DNA of 64,000 nucleotides from Cubamyces lactineus. Its lineage: Eukaryota; Basidiomycota; Agaricomycetes; Polyporales; Polyporaceae. Positions 22,688-35,445 of the stretch are shown in pieces (positions within the stretch are counted from its first letter, which is position 1; every line of letters begins with the position of its first letter). A program made the position numbers and the translations under genes. The stretch lies in contig JACDTU010000005.1 of the NCBI GenBank assembly GCA_022376465.1, forward strand, positions 1,228,001-1,292,000. Reading direction: 5' to 3'. The notes beneath the pieces are model-generated. The model was not told the DNA's origin. It did no database searches and saw only the letters and a program-made list of their open reading frames with translations.

Positions 22688-24547
22688 ATGTCCGCCGCGA
22701 TGGAGGACCCGTTCTCTGAGCCGATTGTAACGCTTCTGACCCATGCAGCGGCAGTTCGGTGAGTGGCTTCTCTATGCGCGCACGCATCACACGAGGCATC
22801 GAGCTAAACACGTTTTGTTGGCAGCGTCATGACTCGTGAGGATCTACGGCTTGGCTCTCTCGTATTCCATAGACTCACGGAGATCACCCATTGCGCCGTC
22901 TAGTCGTCGGATTCACCGCTCTTCTCTACGACCACTTCGTTACGGTACAGTCCCTCCGTCGACATTCGTAGCTCTAGCTTTTCTGACCCTCCTTCCAGTT
23001 CATAGATGAGGCGAGTATAGGCTTCGCGAGATGCTACCACTGCTGCCTGACAGGAAATATTACAGGTCAACTATATCTGGGGTGCAAAGAAGGGCGTTGT
23101 GTCTATTATCTTCATCCTCGTAAGTGCCGCGATTGTATGATTACCCGTGCAACTGCTGAGGATCATGCAGAACCGATACTGCATGTAAGGGCTCCCAACG
23201 ACCTGCTACCAGCCGTACTTGAAGTACTCATCCTTGTATAAGCCCCGTTGTTTTGGCTTTGGATATCTACGGTGCGCTTACAATCTTATCCGTCTCTACA
23301 CAGTAACTAACAAAGCTTCGCAGAAACGTTTGGCGATGCGGCGTCATCGATTATGGTACATCTACATTGCTCGTAAAGCTATACGCCATGCTCATAGACC
23401 CCGGGGCAGTTCTGCAAGGTCTGGACAGTGGTGCAGGGATACGTGACAATTGTGTCGTACATTTCGATTCACAGTACGTGCGCTCTTGCTTCTTACCGCA
23501 TACTCTCACCCCGGCTTACTATTGCATCCTGCATCAGCGATTGTCGCGTGGAGGCTCTATGCTATATTCAACGGCAAATTGTGGGTCGCACGGCTGTTGT
23601 GGATCGGGGGCTTCCTGTACTTCGCCATCTCCGCTGGTCTGACCACCGCGTCCCTTATACCCACTATTGGTACGTTACCACACACACCCTGTCGACCACA
23701 TCGCTGACAGCGTTTCAGCCAACCTCCGGCCCTATCATCATGCGTGCGTTGGGAACGTAAGTGGCTCGCATCTGTGGCTGCGCAGTACTTGGCATTCAAC
23801 GTCCGCCCCAACTGCTTCCAGGCACCAAGTTACATCTGGTCGATTTGGCTTCCCAGGTATGTCACTCATCCAAGCTCTGAGAGATCGCAGTGACAGAGCG
23901 CGCGCGATTCTAGTGTATTCTTCGAGACTCTCCTTTTTGGGCTCACGATCAAAGCCATGGTCTACCAAGGCCAGCGTCACTCCTTAACTTCGCTTTCCCT
24001 CCTCCTTTATCGCGATGGTGCGCCCGAGCCATTATCTCTACTCGTTCTGGGCTGAGCGTTGCATGCAGGGATGTTGTACTTCGTCGCCGTGACATGTCGG
24101 TACTTTCATACTGTCATGTGTGCACTGCTGATACGAGCCCATATCAGTATGTTCTCTCTTCTCCCTCTTAGTGTGGGCCCTCGCCGGGCCCGACCTTCTC
24201 GGCCTCGCGCGCTAGTGAGTGTCGACCACCTTGCTTCACCGCGCATGTCCTGATCGATATCAAGCTTCGCTCTCGCAATGGTCAACATCGCCGGCTCCCG
24301 GCTGGTCCTCAATCTGAAGTCCTTCGCGGCGTCCGCCAACCCCGACGACGATCTCACCTGGGACGTGCCCACATCTCGTGGCCCTTCTGACGGTCGCTCG
24401 CTTCACCGTACCCCCGTCAGCCTTCGTTTCGCAGACGAGCGCTCGAGCTCCGACGACGAAGAGTCGGTCGCGGGCATGGGCACGTTCGATCTGGAAATGT
24501 ACGCTATCGAGCGGGACTGCCAGCAGCTCGGGACTCGGTTGCATTAG
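22688..24547 (+). CDS. DUF6533-type multi-pass membrane protein
   Basis: The start MSAAMEDPFSEPIVTLLTHA gives a short lumenal N-terminus. Exons then read GFTALLYDHFVT, FIDEVNYIWGAKKGVVSIIF and ILNRYC, matching the DUF6533 signature. Further transmembrane exons include SAIVAWRLYAIFNGKLWVAR, FNVRPNCFQAPSYIWSIWLP, FFETLLFGLTIKAMVYQGQR and SLLLYRDGMLYFVAVTC, with the conserved YRDG turn. The cytosolic tail begins NIAGSRLVLNLKSFAASANP, contains an acidic/serine block, and ends QQLGTRLH (stop at 24547). About nine short introns are likely. The family resembles seven-helix proteins and its role is unknown. It shares the YRDG block and tail motif with the triplet at 37-44 kb. Confidence 0.78.
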
Positions 24548-24729
24548 TCCAGAAGTCCGGGGCTCTGGTGCAGTTGGGCGTGGCATTCAGAATACGGTGG
24601 TTCTAGGAGAAGAGATATACCAGGTTATATGTACATTAGGAAAATGTATCGTTAGCTTATCCCGCCTCATAGCGAGGCCCCGAGACCCGCTGCTCCTTCG
24701 TCTTTGCCGGCTTCAAGTCGAGTATTGCA

Positions 24730-27700
24730 TCAGCCCAAGTTCTTCAGCGCGCTGGAGCTCGATGGGAATTCCACGAGATTCTGCTGGCGTTTGGAAGACT
24801 GTAGGCTCTGATCCATGGCCGCTGTGAGTTTGGCGGCGAACGACTGTACGTGGGCCTCGGAGAGCATGGTGTAGTGTTCTCCGTCGACGTCGACGAAGTC
24901 GACACCGCGCGAGCAGAACTGGCTCCAGGGGGATAGCTGCTTCGCCTTATATACCTCTCGGGTGCCCATGGAGGGAAGAGGGGTAGCACAGAATACCGTG
25001 ACCGATGCGTCGCGTAGAGCTCCGGTTGGTAGATACGTCCGCCCCAGTCGAGTCAGGGCATACGCCACACGAACCCATCGTTGTAACTCGGCGGGACTAA
25101 GCTGGAGTTCACGGAGTCGTGCCTGGTCAGACTGCTCGAGCAACCAGTCAAGAAGCGAATCGCTGTCCGCCGGCTCGGCGTCCGAGTTGGCAGCTTCGGA
25201 GAATGCATCGTGAAGGCGCGCTCTGACCTGACCAACCGCGGGCGGAGATATGAGAGCAACGAACATGAAGAGGTTCAGTAGCACCTCGACCCAAGTGAGT
25301 TCGTGCATCCGCGATTGGATGAAGGGAGGAAGGTTGAAGATTCCCACCCAAGCCACCCGCTTTCCCTTGGACTCCAACGCGCGAGCCATCTCGAAGGCGA
25401 CGGCACCTCCGAAACTGTAGCCTGCGATATAGTACGGACCTGCGGGTTGGACGTTTTCCACTGCCGCGACGTACGCATCGACCATCTCGCTGAAGGCCGA
25501 AAAGACCTCGTCGCCATCCTCGAAGCCCCGCGCGCGAAGAGCGTAAACGGGCCGATTGTCCAAGACCTTGGCGAGGCCCAAGAACACAAGGACTTCGCCT
25601 ACACCGGGATGGACCAGGAACAAGGGAGGCTTCGAACCTTGAGCCCTCAGGGGAACGACGGGGTTGTAAGTCGACGCAGGAGGGGAGGACCGCGCAGCAG
25701 TGAGGTAGTCGCATAGTTGGCGAAGCTCGGCGCGGCGGAGCAGATCGATGACGGGGATGTCTTTGATGTCGAACTCCTCTTGAAGCGCGTGCTTGAGTCG
25801 GACGATGTGCATTGAAGACATGCCGAGTTCGAAGATGTTGGTCGTCCGCATCCACCAGCCTGCGTCTACGCCCATCACTTCTGCGACAACTCGAGAAACG
25901 GTCTCCTCAGCGCTGTTCAGGTTTTGTGGATGGGAGGAGGGAGGGGAGAGCCACGTTTTCTGCTCTAGACCTTGGAACCTGCCAGACATGTACGCAGCCA
26001 GAAGAGAAGCCCGAGACACCTTCCCTATCGCCGTCTTGGTGAAGAGGTCCCCAGGAAGGGGGAGGACGACGTGAGGGCCACGGAGGCAATACAGGATGCA
26101 ACGGTCGCGAATGGCATGGTTTGTCTCCGTCACGAGTTGCGCGTCGTCATCTCGAATGGCACCGTCGACAGGAATATCGACCTCGGAATGGCGATAGAAC
26201 ACGGCGTACGTTTCGGTATCGCTATCGCGGACACGCATGGGACACACGAAGACAACAGACCGAGTCAGACCACAGATATCGCCCTCCGAGATGAAGTACT
26301 CGAGATCGACGTTGGAGTATTTAACTCCATTGATATTGATCTGGTCCTTCTCTCGGCCGACTAGATGAAGGCGGCCCTCTTCGTCTAGCATCGCATTATC
26401 GCCAGTGACGAACCACCCGTCAGCGGTGAAGCTTTCTGAGGTGGCCTTCGAGTCGTTGTAGTACTCCGAGAACACCGTCGGCCCTCGCAGCTGCAAGCGT
26501 CCTGGCTCGAGCGGACGGCATGGGGTCTGCGTGTCTCGTGAAACCACACGAAGTTCGACTCCTGGGCAACAAAGACCGAGGGATAGGTAACTCTCGCTGG
26601 TGGACTGATCCTCTCGGACGCACGGGCGGGCGTCGTAAATGCAACCAGCCTACACAAGAGATGAGTATTGATGCCGCACAGTACGAGTTTGAACTTACGC
26701 AGGTTTCGCTCATACCGAAGCCCGCTCGAAGGGCATTGCGGGGTGCGCCGAAGGCTTCCAACAAGTTCGCAAACGCGATCGCCGTTTTGACGGACACAGC
26801 CTCTCCTCCTGAGATGAACGCGACGAGTGCGGAGAAATCAAAGGCATCAGGGGGGAGGGAGCTTGGGGAGAGCTCTCGGCAGATCTGAGCGATCAAGAAG
26901 TTGGGACTGAACGTATACGTAATGCGGTAGGTGCTGCACAGTTCGAGAAGCAAGCGGGGGCGTTGCACAATCGCCGATGAGGAGATGTGATATTGACTGC
27001 GGCGCAAGTGTCAGGCACGTCAATGATACATCCTGAACAACTGTGACATTGCGTCGATGAGGTGGACTCACTCGGCGTTCGCAGCTAAGGCGTGTAGATG
27101 AACTTCAGTAATGCAGGCGACATGATCGAAATGAATCCAGTTGAGGAATCGAGAGTTTGATGTGGTCCCATGGTGCTCGATCTTACCATGAATACCAGAG
27201 ATGATGTTGGAGTGACGAAGAACGACAGCCTTGGGTTTCCCAGTGGATCCCGATGTAAGCATCATGCAAACCACGTCGCTGGCCAACGCTTCACGCGGGC
27301 CGCTGTCTGACAATACGCCGTTCGCGATAGAGCAAACACCCACATCTGTGGAGGGCTGGAATACGGTATCCCAAGACAGAGCCGGGAGAACAGGCTCAAG
27401 CCTTTGGATGGTTGCCGTCGTCTCGGGGTCGTCGGTGATCACCACAGGGTTGCAATAGAGATTCTGTAAGTGGGCTAAAAACGAGGTCCGCCTGGACGTG
27501 TCTGGGTGGAGTGGCGGAATGGGGCACACCGGAATGCCAGCTGAATGGAAATATGTTGTCAATCATGTCGCTGCAGTGACGGAGAAGTGATGCAACGAAC
27601 CAAAACAGCACGCCCAGAAAAGCCTCACATGCAGTTCGTTGTTGCTGAGGCTAGCGATGATGACATCGGCAGCAGGTTCAAGCTGGGTTACGAGGGTTTG

Positions 27701-27871
27701 GAGACGGCGAGAGTCGATCAGAGCCATGTTGTACAAGTCCGCGTACGATATCATCCTGGTGACGCGACCAGTGCTGTCAAGAAAATGGACTCCGGCGCCA
27801 TTTTCCGACGACCTAGCGGACAGCAGAGAAGTAAGTGTAAGTGGAGTAGTCGTTCGAGCTAAGGTCGGCAT
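24730..27871 (-). CDS. NRPS-like A-T-TE enzyme, probable quinone (atromentin/polyporic acid-type) synthetase
   Basis: Four exons (27871-27601, 27540-27072, 26996-26699, 26649-24730) splice to about 985 aa, the normal size for this class. The adenylation domain shows the A3 loop MLTSGSTGKPKAVVLRHSNI, the class-typical NWIHFDHVACITEVHLHAL, GFGMSETCAG, the A7 motif GWFVTGDNAMLDEEGRLHLV, GREKDQININGVKYSN, and the A10 lysine in KTAIGKVSRASL. The carrier domain has FELGMSSMHIVRLKHALQ with the phosphopantetheine serine. The thioesterase has PLFLVHPGVGEVLVF, YIAGYSFGGAVAFEMARAL (GYSFG nucleophile) and a late DGEHYTML (His). There is no condensation domain. Known members join two arylpyruvates to a 2,5-diaryl-quinone or furanone; which one is made here is not readable. 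An O-methyltransferase lies 546 bp upstream on the same strand. Confidence 0.9.
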
Positions 27872-27924
27872 CTGAGAATCGGGCGAGCAATGTGGGACTC
27901 ACCGAAGGGAACGGTACGCAGTTA

Positions 27925-27931
27925 TTATATA
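27925..27931 (-). promoter_or_regulatory. Probable TATA box of the NRPS-like gene
   Basis: The minus strand reads TATATAA at 27931-27925, 54 bp before the start codon at 27871. It is a strong TATA element at a normal distance, common for inducible secondary-metabolism genes. Confidence 0.55.
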
Positions 27932-28417
27932 GCGGCCAAACAATCTTAACGGCTCCTTATGATGAAGTTACTGTATGATGAGACACGGTGTCACAGTGGG
28001 CCAATGATCCCAGCGTGAGCAGCTGAGGTACCAAACGGAGTCGAAACGCGCCACATCTTGTGTCCTACGCAGTAGCGCTCAATGGCCTCCGCGCGGACCA
28101 TCGTCGTTGTGATGCAGGGTCGACACGAACACTGCGCATGTCGCAAAATTGAGCAGTGGCGCCGCTGAAATGCTAGCGATTCATTTCAATCAGATGATAC
28201 GCAGGCTCGGATGGAGTACGCAGTGGTCATTTCATTACTTCGCCTATGACTGGGCAAAGACCTGTGAGTACTACGGTCACTATCGGAGTTGAATCGTACC
28301 GCTAGTTTATTACACGCGCCATAGCACCCCCGCTCCCACTTGTAAATCAGACTAATTCATCTCGCAGGCCTCAGTATCCTATAGTGTACATGCATAGTCA
28401 TGGTTAGCGTGACAAAC

Positions 28418-30033
28418 TCACACATCAGCCGGTACAGCTTCAATGATCGTGTCTACCGCGCGCATGGTGTGGGTGGTCACAACCCGGAAGCCAGCTTGCG
28501 CTAACAGAGCGTGCATATCTTTCTCCGTGCGAATGATACCGTTGTTCAGGGCGAGAACCTGGATACTAGTCGTATAAGCGAACCGCCCGCTATCCTCCCG
28601 CAGGATCATCTCGCATAGCAGTAGTTTGGGCGTGCGAGCCTGGGCAGGGTCCGAGTCTGATGGTTGGAAAAGATCGTCACCCTCCTGGGACCGGCTGATC
28701 GTCGGGAGCGGTGGCGATACCATCGCAGCACGAACGTTCTTCAGGATCGTAACGACCTGCTCATCGGTCCAGTCGTGGAGGACGTGTCGAATGAGGTATG
28801 TAGATTCTCCGCGTGGGAGTCCGGTGGCGTCAAGTGTCTGTGCAAGGAAATCTCCAGCAACGAAAGAGACGCTCTGCCGGATATTGGGGGGTTGAGATTC
28901 CCAAATCTTCATCAGCGCAGACGTTTTAGTCGTCACCTGTGAGAAGAAGGTTGCAAAAGACGTACCGCGCGAGCGGCCTTGATTGTGTCAGGGATGTCGA
29001 CGATGATGTATTGCAGGGTCGACGAAGGATAAGCTCTTGTGAGAGCCATTTCCAAAGATCCGATACCGCCTCCGACGTCAACAAGAGGGGATGATAACGC
29101 CTGCCAATTGAAATCTGCAGCGGATGAGCATCTCAATGCTAGCGTTGATCATATGACGAGGGGAAACCCTTACCTACGGCGACGTTCGCGTTTGCCATTT
29201 GGTGGAGCTGCTTCATAGCCTGACCCATACGCTTCCCATGCCGCGAATGGGAAGGATCTTCCCAGTGCTTGAAGACAGATCCTTCGAACCCCAGCGCAAG
29301 ATTCAGCGCTGCAGGAGCCGGAGTATATTTGGCCCCTTTGGGTAGGGAGGCACGAGCTGCTTCTGTCAAATACGCTGCGGCCTTAAAACCATCATCGCAG
29401 CTGTCATCAAGGAAGATGAGCTAGGACCCTGAGAAACGGTGGCGACGCTGCATCGACGAACACTTACATAAATCCGATCGCCTCGCGTAGGTTTTCAGGG
29501 TTCTTCTCACGAAGGACGCTTGACATATTGTTGTTCTTGAATACTCGATAGGCGAAGCCTTGTACCTCCTCGAAATATCCATGTCGGAGTAGACAATTCA
29601 TCGCGGCGCCTGCAGCGCATGTAAGTCACGTCCGAAAACCAGTATAGCGAGGCTTCGCGCTTACCTATGTACCGAGCGTCGACATTTACCTCCTGGGCAA
29701 TGTCTGAGAGCGACTTCGTGTCCTCTCCGATGACATCTGCGACACGAAGGTCTGTCACGAGATGAAGTGCAGCGCTTTCATGGCAGGATTCTGTAGTTTA
29801 TCGTGAGTATGTGGTCGCATTCATTAGACACAGACCCTACCCGCGAGGAGGATGGTGTATTCAGCGGGGCCGGCGATATCCCTCAAAATCGAAAGACAGA
29901 GTTGCTGGATGCGCTTCTTGGCTTCATAGGCCTCTCTCTCCGTGGCAGAGGGACTGGCTCCTCCATAGATGTGTCTGACTGTGTACAGGAGGTTTTCGAC
30001 GACGCTGATGATGTTATCAGAAGTATTAGCCAT
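28418..30033 (-). CDS. SAM-dependent O-methyltransferase (caffeate/flavonoid-type fold)
   Basis: The start at 30033 gives MANTSDNIISVVENLLYTVR, then a helical dimerisation-type N-terminal region with exons such as KALHLVTDLRVADVIGEDTK and SLSDIAQEVNVDARYI. The SAM-binding motif is SSPLVDVGGGIGSLEMALTR, followed by QYIIVDIPDTIK. GDFLAQTLDATGLPRGESTY and LIRHVLHDWTDEQVVTILKN come next; the HDW block carries the catalytic-base His of this family. After PKLLLCEMIL the protein ends HTMRAVDTIIEAVPADV. About six short introns are likely. The LDVGGG-type Rossmann motif and the HDW.D block are known hallmarks of plant-type O-methyltransferases. Its position beside the NRPS-like gene suggests that it methylates a hydroxyl of that product (inference). 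Confidence 0.88.
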
Positions 30034-30128
30034 GATAAGGTGTGGGCGACTTGTCCGTTACGATGGTCTCGAGGGTGGTGGGGAAGCGCAGCCTCTGCGT
30101 GCTATCTTGAACCCAGACGTTGTGAGGC

Positions 30129-30135
30129 ATATATA
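30129..30135 (-). promoter_or_regulatory. Probable TATA box of the O-methyltransferase gene
   Basis: The minus strand reads TATATAT at 30135-30129, 96 bp before the start codon at 30033. Both genes of the pair therefore carry a clear TATA element. Confidence 0.45.
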
Positions 30136-32245
30136 GCAGCGTTTTGAAGTATAACCAAGATAGATTGATGGCGATGGACGACACAGCTAACCCACGAATC
30201 GCTGTGACCAGTGGCAGAGCCAGTGAAATGGGCAGGTACATAGGGAAGCCGGCTTAGGGCACTTTACCCAGCGCTAATTGCTGATTGTCCAAACTTTTTC
30301 AGACCCAGATCAATAGCTGACTTTGAAAACAAAGCTCTTCACAATATATCCGTTCTCGCTCGGAGCGCGGAGGCGGTACTCCGTGGCTTGATGCTGATGC
30401 TGTGCTTCAACTTGTTGACATGTTTCTGACGGTGCCACAGCGTACTCGTGTGCAATTAGCAGGAGCGACTCGACGGCACTGGCAGTGGAAGCTATTGCTC
30501 TATACTCACTTGAGCGTCCCCTGTTCCTTGCCGCACACCCCAACTGATAGCTTTGCAATCTGCAGGTTTACGTCGCGATCACCCCCGGAGGACTGATGGC
30601 CGCGTTGCCTAAGCGTAGCTGTGGGGGAAGTCAACGTTGACAGCAGGACAGAGCCGCTAGCGGAAAAGGACATCGACCCCAGGCTTCGGTATGATTCAAA
30701 CCTGGAGACTGGGGATCCACCCGCAGGAGGAGAAATTGGCCGATATCATTGCCATCCTGGGTACCGAGGGTGTCGACGATTTCGTACTCATACATGGCTT
30801 GACGCAATGCATCATTAACCATTGGGCAGTACCGACTGGAGACGTGGGCTCAGGTCCACATTCAAGACAGGGCCCGTTCTGGGCCCGTGAATTTGCGACG
30901 ATCCCCACAGTAGAACGTCGATCCCTCTATCCGTAAATCACAGTACTTACCGCAGCTCACCACTACCGCCTGGTGTATCGCTCGACCTTTTTTCACGCTT
31001 CAGTGGCAGGTACCTACAATCACAGGCCACCTTCCACTGCGTTCTTTCAGGTCGCTGACTACGGAGTACTCGTCCTCGCTGTCTCCCACTCCGTGGTCTT
31101 CGGTATCGTTGCTCGGAAGTAGTGAGTGGTGGCATTGCTTCATCACCTCTACATAGTCCCGCGCTGCTTCCCAGCGAAATTGCAGCAAGGGCAGGGTATT
31201 GTGTCCACCCCAATGCACTGCGTGGATCGCAGTTGTATCACAGTATGGCGCCTTCACCTGTGCTCCTACACCCTTTGGTACAAACTGGCTCACGCGCTCA
31301 ATGCCATCCGTGGACTCCGCTGAGTTTCAGATCGCTGGCCTTACTCGACACAGTGATCCTTGTCCTCGCCCTCTTCAAGCTTCCTTGACAACTGACACAG
31401 GAATCCCCCATCAGGTCACAAAACTACGCGACACCCTCATACACTCACCACTCACCACGACTAACATATCCAAGGCCTTGGACATGCCCGCGACGCCATA
31501 GTCGCGGCGACAAGCGAATTCCTCAAAACCCTTCGACCTTCAACTCCGGTCGGAATAAGGCCGTTGTATCTGGAGAGAGCTAGACTTATCCGGATATCAC
31601 ATCTCAGCGCGGGCCCGATGGTCAGAGGGGCATCGTTGTCTCGTACATGCGCACGTTTGATGCAGCCCGTGGTTTCCGTTCCACCTTACATCTCACGACT
31701 GGCTTCGTCATTCAGCCACACCATACGCCTTGAGCTCTAGAGCATAAGGACATCTGGCCGCCTATGCTGTGTGTGCTACGTAAGATGGGCCGTGGCCATA
31801 CCTCTGGTGTTGGCCAAGAGGCATACTGCGTGCGTATACGTATTGAATGATGAAGTTGTGATTTCAACCGACTGTTCTTCAGCTACGGGAAGTACGCTCC
31901 GTATGCTATGTCTTAAAACTAGCCGAGCTCAGGACGCTGGCGGGCACGGGCGCCTGTCCTGGTGCTATGACCAGGTCACGTCGTTTACACTAAAACTATG
32001 CGAGACGAAAGGTTAGCAGTACTATGCGCGCGCGAAGAGGCTGATACGAGACCTTCTGAGAACGTGAACGAGCGTGCATTAGAAAGACTGGCAAAGTACA
32101 TCTATACGAAGAGGTCATAGTGATAGACGGAGAATCTATGGGCGATAGCGGTGAGCACTCGTCGTGTTCTACAGTGCCTTCGCCAACGAGTATTGCGACC
32201 TAAAGCGTATGCATGAGATATCGGTGGGGTATTCGTGTACATCTC
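30136..32245. other. Gap of 2.1 kb without a recognised gene
   Basis: Short frames on the minus strand (31000-31293, containing LLQFRWEAARDYVEVMKQCH and YSVVSDLKERSGRWPVIVGT; 30631-30822, containing LRQAMYEYEIVDTLGTQDGN) have protein-like composition. They could be exons of a small or decayed gene, but no family was recognised and no convincing splice chain was found. A CT-rich run and dispersed short frames elsewhere give nothing further. Confidence 0.4.
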
Positions 32246-34342
32246 TCAAAAAGGTACTGACTTGAGGTCTTCGTTGTCGCTTCCCGACCCGTCAACTCTA
32301 GTCTGCACAACGGTCTGGATCGGAATCTGGAGCTAGCGCAGCCTCATGTTAGCGAACATTGCAAGAAGCTGAAGCCATCGAGGAAGGGCCTCACCTGTGG
32401 GCCGTTGTGAGGGTTGGACGTGGACCCGGAGCTTCCCGGAAAGCGAGGCGGGGTCACGTTGCTGAGGTTCACCGAAACAATGTGGTCACTTGTCTTGATC
32501 AATGTTCGGGAGTTGAGCCTGCACATGTTCTGTCAATGATGTCCTTGCGATGAGCGGTTGAGCGAGAAAGCTCACGAGGAGAAGAGCGCATTGGTGTAGA
32601 CTGAATATGCACGATTGTAAGTAATCAGTATATCACGGAATGAGACGGAGAAGCGAAGAGACGGCACATACAGTGACTCAAGACCATGAAGGGCGTGAGG
32701 AACACAAAGTTATGTGGCATGATCGCGAACTACAGTAGGTTGTCAGAGGCCATGAAGCACGTCTCGTCTCGATGTGTACAAACCGTGATCAGAGCGATAG
32801 TCGCGTCGGCTCTACATAGCGCATAGTGAGCAGTCAGTGCATGAATAATACCAGTCACTCAACGTACACTGTCAACAGGCCTGAAACGCAGCGTTGTCAG
32901 GTGATCTAAACAACGCGCAGTAGTGCGACTCACCAGTGTTCACGGTGTACAGCATCAGCCGTCCAAGGGCCGTATCGGTTCTGTGACCCTGTAGTTAGCC
33001 CTAACCGCTCTTGATCAGCTTACGAGGGCACAACGTACCTAGCATTACCAGTCCTAGCTCCGCGAAGCAAGTTGAACAAGGTACCAGCGACAGCAGCATC
33101 CGCGAGGACAGCAGAAGCAAAGTTAAGGTACAAGTAAACCTAGAACCGCCGTCAAGATAAAAAAAGGATAATCGCACACAAGAGGCCTCGACATACCTTG
33201 AGGCCGGCCAGATCTCCCTCGTTGACCCGAAAACTGAGTGCAATGAGGCTGACGAGCAAAGGCGATGATGCGATGAGTGACTTACCCCTTCGCGGATAGG
33301 ACTACGTAGCCGGGACATCAGTGATAATTCGAAGAGTTCTTCCTACGCAATACTCACTGACGCCACAGACTGCGAAGCACACGATGCATCAGCATTGCGG
33401 ACCCAGCTGTTGTCGGAGTCTACACGCACCAAAGTCGAATACGGACAACAGCGCCTGCGAGATGTACCGACGTCAATCCCAGTCCATATGAGTTCGAGGA
33501 GCGAAAGGCGTACCAAGATTCCCGTGATGATGGGGTGTTCATGGCTCACTATGCAACGCCGTCATTCATACTCCGCCGGCGGAGCCACGGCACGACTTAC
33601 GATGCCAGATGCCCTTGATGTACATCCTACGAACGAACACCAGTTAAGAGATGTATAGCGAGAACTCATGACAGTTGAACCTACCCCCTGACCATGAAAC
33701 TGACAATTGCCTGTCATACAGGTGAGTCTCATTCGCTGCGTCTGAAGGGTCATACGTACGGTCAACAGTACTATGCCCTGGTTTCATACGTTGAACTGGA
33801 CGTCGTCATGTGTAGGAGATGATAACGAGATGAACATACCACGAGGCTCCTGAACGTATCCCCGTGAGTATTGTCAACGCATAGACTACAGTTGAAAAGA
33901 CGTACCAGACTGGTGTATAGAAGACAGATGTATCGCCATAGTGTGTAACGAAGGTGTAATAAAGCATGTGTCCCATTAGGAAGACGTTGATCGAGTCGAC
34001 TAGCCTGGTAAATCGATCCAGTGAGTGCCAGGAAAACATTTACTGCAGGGACCTTGACTCTACCAGAGTGCAAGTACCTGGATATCTTGTCAGTATCGCA
34101 TAACCCATGACCTAAGGTATCGCACGGCAGTGTACTTACATAACCCCTCATCAGGGTGGAATCCTTTACACCCCGGTTGTAGTACATGAAGCCCTGAGAG
34201 CACGTCAGGCCATACATTCTACAGCGTCATTCGATAACATATGAGTTACGAATGGTAGATTCGGATACTGAGATCATGCTCACGTTGCGCCCACAATACC
34301 CCCAACCATCAATGCACCAATCGTCGGACCCGGGTTAGCCAT
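32246..34342 (-). CDS. DUF6534-type multi-pass membrane protein
   Basis: The start at 34342 gives MANPGPTIGALMVGGIVGAT, then many small exons: YGLTCSQGFMYYNRG, DSINVFLMGHMLYYTFVTHY and GDTSVFYTPVW. The DUF6534 block itself is VLADAAVAGTLFNLLRGART, GNARTDTALGRLMLYTVNTG, LLTV, ADATIALITV and FAIMPHNFVFLTPFMVLSHC. LNSRTLIKTSDHIVSVNLSN follows, and a short hydrophilic tail ends VDGSGSDNEDLKSVPF (stop at 32246-32248). At least nine introns of 50-70 nt are implied, and single exon borders are uncertain. The R(T)xxALxRLMLYTxNTGLLT motif is the family hallmark. Function is unknown; these proteins are numerous in Agaricomycetes. The neighbour ERCC1 is divergent, 1.1 kb away. Confidence 0.75.
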
Positions 34343-35445
34343 CTTGTACTGCAGCAGGGTCGGAAACGGAGACGAGAACTGCAGCAAGGTCCAGAAAAGA
34401 GGCGTCGTCCTACCCGCAGAGACGCGTCTTATGTTGTCAAGAGTGGGGAAGAAGAGAGCGGGGGGCTTTCTGGACTCAGAGAATCCGCGACATATCAGAG
34501 TCCGTTGCACACAAAACGGTGGATCCGCTACGCGAGCTATGCCCAGTACAATCGATCTCGGGCTCGAAGGGGCATGTATGACTCTGCTGTAGCGGGGCGC
34601 GGGACGCTAGGCCTTGGAATTCCTTTCATCCGAATGATAGGTTTGAAACACTCCAAGCCGTGTTAGGCCTCACGGCGGCCCTTGCTTCACAATATGTTTC
34701 TGCCGGGCGCAAGCAGGACGACAAGACATGGACGGGAGACCGGTATTTGCGATACCCGATGCCCCGACGCGGCTTCGAACGGAGTCGAAAACGGTACCTG
34801 AGCCCCATCCATGTACGACCGCAAATCCTTGTTCTTCATCGACGTCGCCAGGGTCGTGCGAGGTCGCTAGCCAAGGATGCTCTGAATTTGATTTGAAGCA
34901 GCAGCGGTCACTCGGTCCTGACCTCATGTACAGCGCAAATGGCGGGGCGATACCGGCCTTACCCGACGCGGTGTGCGTGCAACACCGTATCGCATCGAGC
35001 ACGGAGAATGGTACGAAATATCATGGTGACCCCGATGTAATTCGGCCATTCGTGCGGCTGAGACAACGCTCGCGTGGTCTCGCATGTCGTCATATATCAT
35101 CGACACAAGTAATAACAAGTGCGCATGGTTCTCGCTATATCGTCAGGAAGTCTTGTTGGTAGCGTGAAGCTGAGAGTTTATGGGATATCTAGCGGCATAG
35201 GTGGTCCTGCGGTGGGTCACGGAAGCATTTGAAGACAAGAGGACGCCACAAAATCCTCACTGGTGGACAATCTAGATTTAGGCAGCGCCCACGTGTCTCC
35301 GGCTCCGGATGTCCGGCTGCCAACGCCAGATTGTCCGAGGACCGAGCCTCCGAGGTTCCAACCATCTGCCGCCTAACCACCATCGTCTATCATCGTCCAC
35401 CGCCAGTGTCTTTGCTCGGACTGGGCTTCTTGGCGCTTGAATCCA
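34343..35445. other. Intergenic region between divergent DUF6534 gene and ERCC1
   Basis: Several short frames on both strands (for example 34660-34896 plus) show no recognisable family. The stretch presumably holds both promoters. No repeat or RNA gene was recognised. Confidence 0.45.
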
